A DNA stretch of 64,000 bases, taken from the NCBI GenBank assembly GCA_933228675.1, contig OW121743.1, forward strand, positions 67,375,749 through 67,439,748, written 5' to 3'. Origin of the DNA: Stomorhina lunata (taxonomy: Eukaryota > Arthropoda > Insecta > Diptera > Rhiniidae). Of this stretch, positions 48,142-57,100 are shown in pieces. Made by a program: the position numbers and the translations under genes. Under the pieces are notes generated by a model. The model was not told the origin of the DNA. It saw only the letters and a list, made by a program, of their open reading frames with translations, and did not search any database. The first letter of the stretch is position 1; each line of letters opens with the position of its first letter.

Positions 48142-51100
48142 GTGTGTGTCTTTCTGTCCGTCTGTCTGTCAGTCTGTCAGTCTATCAGTCTGTCAGTCTG
48201 ACTGTCTGTCTGTTGAAATCACGATAACGCCTAAACAAAAGCAGTTAGCTCACTGAAACTTAGTAAAAATATTCTTCATTTCTGAGAAAATTTTGATATT
48301 GAAATTGGGCAAAATCGGTTAACATTTGACCATAGCTCCCGTATAACCTCGCCTAGGCTAATCGCTTATTTGCTAATAAATAACAAACTCTAATAGCTAT
48401 GAACCGCCGTGGTATAGCAGGTAAGTCATCCGCCTAGCATACCAGAGGCCCAAGTTCGATCCTCGGCCAGACTCACTTGAAAAAATAAATTTAAAAAAAA
48501 GCGGCGGTTCACCTCATAACTCAGCTAGCCCACTGGTTATTGAGTATTAGGCTATGAACAACTTCTCTAACTAATGCATTCGCCGTTTGGAGCCGGCGTT
48601 AAAACGCAGGTCCCTTTTAATGAGTCTAAAAATAGAATCGGATGCAGCTCATTGTCTGAGAGAAGTACCCCTTTTTCCAATTGGAATGTTGTCGGGGAAT
48701 TATATATATATAATAGCTATGATGATAAAATTTGGTATATAGATTGGTAACATAAGCTATAGGCAGCATATAAATTTTCATCAAAATCGGTTTTCATTTA
48801 GCCATAGCTCTCATATAAAAAATTTAAAATTTATGGAAACAGCCTAAATTTCACCTAAAATACTGTTAAATGCCAATGAATCTAAAACTATAATAGATAT
48901 ATCCACTGAATTTGGCACAAGGAAGTCTTATATAATCGCAGCCAGTGTGCAAAATTTGGTGACTGTCGGTCACTTTTTGGCCATAGCTCCCATATAAAAA
49001 ACTTACGTAAACACAAAAATGCAAAACGAAAAAGGGGTTTATGTCCGTCGAATAAAAGCGTGATAGCTCCTTAACTAGAAAAGCTAGAGAGATCAAATTT
49101 TACAAAAGTATTTTCGATATGTTATAGAAGTTGTGTACTGAAATCGGTTTATACTTAGAGCTCTCATATAACCCCGCCCCGGGAAACACAGAAGTGTTTG
49201 TACTGAAAATGGACGAAATCGGTTCATACTTAATTAGAGCTCCCATATAACCCCGCCCCGGGAAACACAGAAGTGTTTGTACTGAAAATGGGCGAAATCG
49301 GTTCATACTTAATTAGAGCTCCCATATAAACCCGCCCCGGGAAACACATTAATGCTAATAAATTGAATGCAATTGTAATAGCTACGACGACTAAATTTTG
49401 AATAGTGAAGTTTTATGCAACTATTGGTCAGTATGTCAAATTTTATAGGAATCGGTCCATATTTGACTATAGCTCCCGGAAACCAAAAAAAATGTAGCAA
49501 AGTCCAAATAAAAGCTATTAAATTAGAAACTATGACAGCTATGACCACTAAATTTTCCACAAATAAACTTTAATACCTGGTTGACCGAGCCTTGCTCGGA
49601 GTTTTATGATAAGCCTTTCAAAGAAAATTTTAAACTTTTCATATATTTTATTTTATAATGTATATACTTGCAATACACATTTTGTTTCCAAGTTCATTTG
49701 TTTAAAAGTAAAAAAAGTACCAAAAATATTTTTCACACATTTTTTTGTCTTGCTCGGCCTTTCTTCCAAAAAGTTAATCTTATTTTTTCAGCTGATCAAA
49801 ACGCAATTTAAATTTTGTTTCCATACCTATTATAGTTATAATGCTAATAATTTTCCCTCTTTTATCCCCTAATTTCAAAAAAAGTTCCATATGCATATTT
49901 GGAATTTCTTTGGTACCAATTGAATTCCGTACATTTTATTAAAATTCAGTCAACATTTTGTTTCTATTTTTGAGATGTTAAGTTATAATGTCATCCCTTT
50001 TTTTACCCATTTTGAACCCCGAAATCACAAAAGTATCAAATACATGTTCAATATTTTTTTCACATCAATTGATTGCAGTACAAGGTTCCTTTCTATATTC
50101 ATTGCTACAAAAGACATGAGTGGGTTAAAAAAGGTACCAAAAAACTATTTTCACCCTTTTTTGCCCCCTATCTAGCATGGTTTCAAAAAAGTACCAAACC
50201 TGTCCGCTTATTTTAGCAGCTGTTTAAACCGCAATTTAAATTTTATTTCTATGTCTATTACTTTAGGAGATAAACCATTTTCGATTTTTCTCCCTTTTAC
50301 CCTCTTAAAGATAAAATTTCCAAAAGTCCCTTTTTACTTGACCTATACATTAAAAAATTTGGTCCACATTTTGAATTAGCTGAACCCTCGTAGAAATATG
50401 AGATATGTTTCTAAATTTAACAAAACTTGATGGTGGGTATATAAGATTCGGCACCGCCGAATATAACCATCTAACTTGTTATTAACTTAATATTCAAAAT
50501 TAGGCCTCTCTCTTGTGTATTTACTTTATCAAATTTTTGTATAAATGGAAACTCTTTAAAGGTAATACCTAATCATTTTGTGAATAAAATATACCCCTTC
50601 ATACATTTACTTTTGTTATATAAATATTAACGATTATCCTGGGTAAAATTTGCCTTAATAAAAAAGCCTGACAAAAGAAAAAAAATGTGAAAAACAATTT
50701 ATTTAAAATTTCCATTTTCTTTTGTATCCTCTATACAAATATTAACACCTCCTTCATTTTTCTGTTGTCATAGGTTTGGAGGTAAAAAGAATTGAAAGTA
50801 AGTGAACATTTTTTTTAATTCCCTTTTCGTTGTGTCATGTTTCCTGTTCGTTTTTTTTTTGGGAGTTATTATGTTTGTGTTTGTTTGCTTTGCGTGACAC
50901 AGTGGTTGAAAATAAAAAAGATTAGGGGAAAATTTGATTTTTTTATGAATCAAAAGAACCCAAGGCTTTATAATATAAAGACCCATAAAAGAGATTATAT
51001 CGCTTAAACTTTCATTCGCTAACAACTTATGGAGACGATTACCCAATAAGAGAAAGCTAAGGCACATACACGTGCTAATTTTAAAGTTAAGCCTCGAACT

Positions 51101-54100
51101 GTTTCAAATACCATTAAACGGTATAAGGAAGTACTGAGTATTGAAAAAAAATCTGGATCCGGAAGTTGATCGGTCGCTTGTATAAAATGCTCTAATAGTT
51201 TTGTCCTCAAAATAAGCCATACAAATAGGCTTAGGCATACAAATAGGTGATAGACAAATTTTTGAAAAAAATATTTCATATAAAAAAAATTTTGAAAAAA
51301 GTCCTATAAAAAATTTTTATAGAAAAATTTTTGATAAAATTATTTTCTATAGAAAAACTTTTAATAAAAAACAATTTTTTGATAAAAATATTTTCTATAG
51401 AAAAACTTTTAATAAAAATATTTTATATAGAAAAATTGTTAATAAAAATAATTTCTATGGAAAAATTGTTAATAAAAAAATTATCTATAGAAAAAAATTT
51501 TGGTAAAAACATTTTCTATAGAAAAATTTCGGTAGAAAAATTTTCTATAAAAACATTTTTGATAAAAAATTTTCTATAGAAAAGTATTTGAAAAAAATAT
51601 TTTCTATAAAAAATGTTCTATAGAAAAAAATTTGATAAAAATATTTTCCATAGAAAATTTTTTGATAAAAAATTTTGTATAGAAAAATTTATGATAAAAT
51701 TTTCTCAAACAGAATTTTTCTATAGAAAAATTTTCGAGAAAAATATCTTTCTGTAGATACAAAAAAAAATCTATAAAATTTTTAAAAATTTTTAATAAAA
51801 AAAAAATTTCTATAGAAAAATTTTTGATAAAAATATTTTATATAGAAAAATTGTTAATAAAAAAATTATCTATAGAAAATTTTTGGTAAAAAAATTTTCT
51901 ATAGAACAATTTTTGATAAAAAAAATTTTCTATAAAAAAATTTTTTTAAAAAATATTTGCTGTAGAAAAATTTTCTATACAAAAATTTTTCATAAAAAAA
52001 TTTTCTATCGAAAAATTTTCGATAAAAATATATTTCTGTAGATAAATTTTCTAAAAAATTTTCTATAGACAAATTTTTGAAAAAATATTTGCTATAAAAA
52101 ATTTTTGAAAAAAAGATTTTTAATAAAAAAAAAAAAAATTCTATAGACAAATTTGTGATAAAAAATTGTTGTTAAAAAAATTTTGATTGAAAAAAATATT
52201 ATAGAGAAATACATAAAAATATTTTTCTGTTGATAAATTTTCTAAAAATAATTTGTTAAAAACTTTTCTACAAAAAAATGTTGGAAAAAAATATTTTCTA
52301 TAAAAAAATTTTCAGTAAACAGATTTTTGATAAAAAAAATTCTATAGAAAAAATACGATAGTGAAGTAACGATGTTAAGTTTTTGGATTTAAAAAAAAAA
52401 CATTTTCGATTTTGCACAAAAAAAAAAAATATTTTTTATTTTTTTTTTACATTTTAATGTCAATAACTCTAAAACCGTTGATCGCACATAAATTTCGTAT
52501 TAGTATGACCTAAAGGCAATTTTATTCTTAATCAATTGATAAAATTGGATAAAAAATAAACTAACTAGGACAACCTCAAGAAAAAAACATGTAAGAAAAG
52601 CTACAGCCGGTGAAGCCGACAATATGATACCCTTTTCTACTGGGGTCAAATATGGACCAACAATTTAACAAGTTTTCCTTAATTTATCCGTGCAAAGTTT
52701 AAGTAATAAAATGCAATTATCTTTAGATTTATAAGCATTTTTGTGCGTATTTAAAAGACTTTTAAGAGAGTGGTATGGTAGGGAGGTATGGTCAAAAATG
52801 GGCCGATTCCTATAACATTTATTTTATTTACGTTATCATGTGCTGAATATTATTAAAATAAAACTAAATTTGTGGACGTAAAGGGCCAAAAACTCTATTC
52901 CGGGAAGGCAAAAGAACTCAGGGAGTAATTCTGAGTCGAACAGTAAACTAAAATGTGGGTCTCAGTCCAATATTTCTATGCGTTACAAACACAAGCACAA
53001 ATCCAACCTATGGTGGTGAAGGGTATATTGAAATAAACGAACAAATTTAAAATTTCGGTCTTTTTGTTGACCGAGCCGTGTTCGGAGTTTTATTTTCTTT
53101 TCGGTTGCGATACACTTTTTGCATCCAACTTCATTTGTTCAAAAGTAAAAAAGTACTAAAAAATGTTTTTCACAAAATATTTGTTCTTTTAGTTTTTTCC
53201 AAAAAGTACCAATTGCTCGTCTTCTTTTTTATTTAGCTGATCAAAACGCAATTTAAATTTTGTTTCCGTACCTATTATTTTAAAAGTTATAACATTACCA
53301 ATTTTCCCCTTTTTGTTCCCTATTTACAAAAAGTACCATATGCATATTTGTCACTTCTTTGGTATTAATTGAATTCGATACATTTTATTAAAACTCAGTT
53401 AATATTTTGTTTCTGCTTATTTTACTTTATGAGATATAAAGTTATTATTTTATCCCATTTATTCCTATTTTGTCCCCTGAAAACGAGGGAGTACCATAGA
53501 GGTGTTAAATTTTTCCACATCCATTGATAACAGTACCAAGTTTTTTTTTACTTATTTTTTGTTTCAAAAGATAAGAGTGGGTTAAAAAAGTACCAAAAAC
53601 CCCTATCGAGAATAGTTTCAAACAAGTACCAAACACCTGTCTACTTATTTTCATAGCTGTTCAAAATGTAATTTAAATTTTGTTTTTATACCTATTACTT
53701 TAGAAGATATAACGATTTTGATTTCCCTCCTTGGACCCACCATCTAAATTTTATCAAAATTTTTTTTCTTATAAATATTTTTGAAAATAATTTTTTTTGT
53801 AAAGTGGTATTTTCACAATCACCACAACTTTGTCTTATATTTTAACTACTAGAGCTTCAAATCACAAATAAGCTACTAACTTAGAGTTATCTAAAAATAT
53901 GATAGTTTACTACTTTGTACCACAGCTTGTAAAGGAATTTCTATTATTTAATACTTTTATGACAAATATCAAGCTTATTACATTATTTACAAGATCTTAT
54001 AACAAACAACCCAAAAAGGGATTTTCTTAATAAGCTGCATACTTTTCCAAAGCTGCATACTTTTCCAAAACCCAAACAACCACAGCCTGCCATAGGGTAT

Positions 54101-57100
54101 AACACCAAGAAATGGGTTCTGCTACCTACGCAAAAATATCAAAAACCTCAACTTATAAAAACCACTTTGTTTGCCCCACAAAACCCAAAACAAATGATGT
54201 TTTCTATTTCGACGTTTTTCCCTTGTTACGTTTAAATGAAAAAGCAAACTTACGCATTTTCATCAACTTTATGAAAAGTATGGAAAACTTGGTTTAACCC
54301 TTTTTAGCGTTTTCCTTTCAAATAACCAAAAAATAGCTTGAAATGCAAAAATAATGATTTTGTAATGTATTCAATAGCTAGGAAAAATAATAGCTTTCAA
54401 TGATAAGGGTTATGTCTTCTTATTCTTGTATTCATTCTTTACTTTCATTCGTAAATGGTAAGGGGTAATATTTTTTGCGTGAATATTAAAAGATTTTTCG
54501 GAAATGGAAAGAAAATGTTTGGCAAAGAGTTGGGGAAAAACTTTTCGTTTTCTCAACATTTTGCACTTGGAGCCAGTGAAGTGCGAAAACATATTCAAAT
54601 TTAGAGAATGAGTTACATTAAAATTTAAATATGTGATGAACGGAAGAGAAATGGAACAGTGGGTGAATTTGGGAAAATAAGTTGATAGAATACAATAGAA
54701 TAGAATACTAATACTAACACTAATACTAACAATAAAACCAATACAAAGACATAGACTAGGACTAAGATTAAAACATAAACTAAGACTTATACTAAGACTA
54801 AAGTCTTATATTAAGGCTAAAGTCTTGTACTAAGTCTAAAGTCTTATACTAGGATTAAAGTCTTATGCTGTGACTAAAGTCTTATATAAAGTTTAAAGTC
54901 TTATACTAACACTAAAGTCTAATATTAAGACTAAAGTCTTGTACTAAGACTAAAGTCTTGTACTAAGACTAAAGTCTTGTAATAAGACTAAAGTCTTTTA
55001 ATAAGACTAAAGTCGTATACTCAACACTAGCCAACAAAGGAAATGCTAATACATTCAGAGCTAGAGATCTAGGTTCAATAGTAGACCTTACTTTTGTAAG
55101 TAGCTCACTGGCAGGAAGGCTGGACTGGAAAGTTAGCGAAAAGTACACACATAGCGACCACCAGGCTATATTCTTCTCTATAGAGGAAACAGCGAGAATG
55201 CGTCAGCGAAATACTTCACCCCCAATTTACAGGGGAGTAATTTAAAGAGACTATAAACAGTACAACATCATTAGAAGGCACGGCTTTAGATATGTCTGAG
55301 CAACTAATGAGTAAAATTACAGAGGCATGCGATGTGTCTATGCCGAGACGAAGGCTTGCTGCTAACCGCCCACCTATCTACTGGGATGGGGTGTCGCAAG
55401 GCCATAAGACATAAAGCCATAATGGCTTTATGTCTTAATCCAAACGGACATAAAGCCATAATTATAATATGGCCTTAAGACTCGTATCAATTTTAGTGAA
55501 ATGGGACATAAAGCCATTATGGCTATTTGACCCATTAGATGATTTAAAAAAAATCAAAAATTTCTATGCTTCAGGAATTACATCTTCAAACATTTTGTGA
55601 AAGAAAAAATCCTTAGCTATTATTGGAAAACATTTTTTTATTCTTCTGATGCACGCAGGAAAACTTTATTCAGCGAAGCCACCTGCCGCGTCCTACTGGA
55701 GGAAAAAACCCCTAAGCGCGGCCGCAGGCCGCCACGCAGGAAAACTTTATTCAGCGAAGCCACCTGCCGCGTCCCACTGGAGGAAAAAACCCAAAAGCGC
55801 GGCCGTAGGCCGCCAAGCAAAAAAACTTTAGTATGGGAAGCCAGATTTTTTTACATGAAATAGGGTGACATGCTATAATTATTAAAAATAAGGTGACATG
55901 CAATCATTATTAAAAATATGGCTTTATATCTCATTTTCGAAAAAAATTTATGGTGTTAAGTCCCACTATAATGAGACTTAATGCCATATGGCCTTATGTC
56001 CCAATGGGTTGGGACTTAACACCATATGGCTTGCGACACCCCACCATCTACTGGTGGAACCCTGAAATAAGCAGCCTCAGACTAAAATGCTTAAAAGCAA
56101 GACGAAAATGCCAACGTCAAAGAAATAGAGATGATTTTGTTGAAAGGCAAAATGATTACAAAACTGCAAGAAAAGAATTTCAAAAGGCTATCTCTAAAAG
56201 CAAGCGTCAATGCTTTAAGCAGATATGCCTAGAGGCAGATGCAGACCCCTGGGGAAAAGCATATAAGGTAGTAACATCACGGCTAAAGGCTGGAAAATCG
56301 CCACAGCCCACTTGTCCTATCCTAGTGAAGCAAATAGTCGAAACTCTGTTCCCAAAACACAGTGATGCTCCCTACATTAGTAACACACCTATAAGTCGAG
56401 ACCAGATAATAGCAGTCACGCAGGAAGAGATAGTTCAAACCGCCTCAAAATTATTGGCGAAAAAAGCCCCAGGTCCAGACTATATCCCAAACAACGCACT
56501 TAAAATGGCAATATTAACCGCCCCTAGCTTGTGTGTAAAGGTTTTTAATCGTTCTATGGAAGAAGGTTTTTTCCCAGAAAGGTGGAAGAAACAGACACTG
56601 GTTCTGATTCCGAAACCAAATAAACATCCGGGAGAGCCTTCATCATATAGACCCATTTGTCTATTAGACTCCGTTGGTAAAGTATTTGAAAGTATTATAT
56701 ACAAACGACTACTTCCGATCATAGAAGAAAATGGCGGACTTTCCGACCGTCAATATGGATTCCGCAAGTCAAGATCTACTATCGACGCAATAAGCATGGT
56801 CGTAGATACAGCAAAAAAGGCAATCGAAGGACGTCGCGCCAAAACAAAATACTGTGCAGTGATAACTCTCGATGTTAAAAATGCTTTCAATACAGCAAAC
56901 TGGTTACGTATTATGGATACCTTATATAGACTTGGGGTACCTGAGTACTTGACAAAGATTATTGGTAGCTACTTTTCTAATAGAGAATTGTGGTATAACA
57001 CGGATGATGGAACTGGCAAATATACTGTAACCGCTGGTGTTCCTCAGGGCTCAGTGCTAGGACCACTTCTGTGGAACATTATGTACAAAGACGTGTTAAA

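Larger units (their letters stand above)
47836..50480 (+). mobile_element. Non-coding dispersed element, copy C (plus)
   Basis: Inverted partner of copy B. Begins TCCACCATCAAAAATAATGG and ends AAACTTGATGGTGGGTATAT, then the hairpin ATTCGGCACCGCCGAAT and CTAACTTGTT. Its length has been changed by a (TCTG)n expansion, a SINE insertion, a 79-bp triplication and a further element starting at 49576. No coding capacity. It sits inside the 12-kb intron of the GTPase gene. Confidence 0.7.

Noticed and set aside
47897..48256. Cys-Leu-Ser-Val repeat protein of about 120 aa
   Set aside because: It is the translation of a (TCTG)n microsatellite in two frames; no conserved start or domain.
48403..48475. 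Functional tRNA-Ala gene
   Set aside because: Stems are imperfect, the acceptor stem does not close, and it is part of a 308-bp unit with target duplications. It is a SINE head.
55597..55863. Small Arg/Lys-rich gene with two internal repeats
   Set aside because: It lies entirely in the nested TIR element and follows its 81-bp tandem repeat. The opposite strand is equally open.
55950..56054. N-terminal start of the reverse transcriptase at 55950
   Set aside because: This ATG and the following codons belong to the inserted 661-bp element; the LINE frame resumes only from the target duplication.
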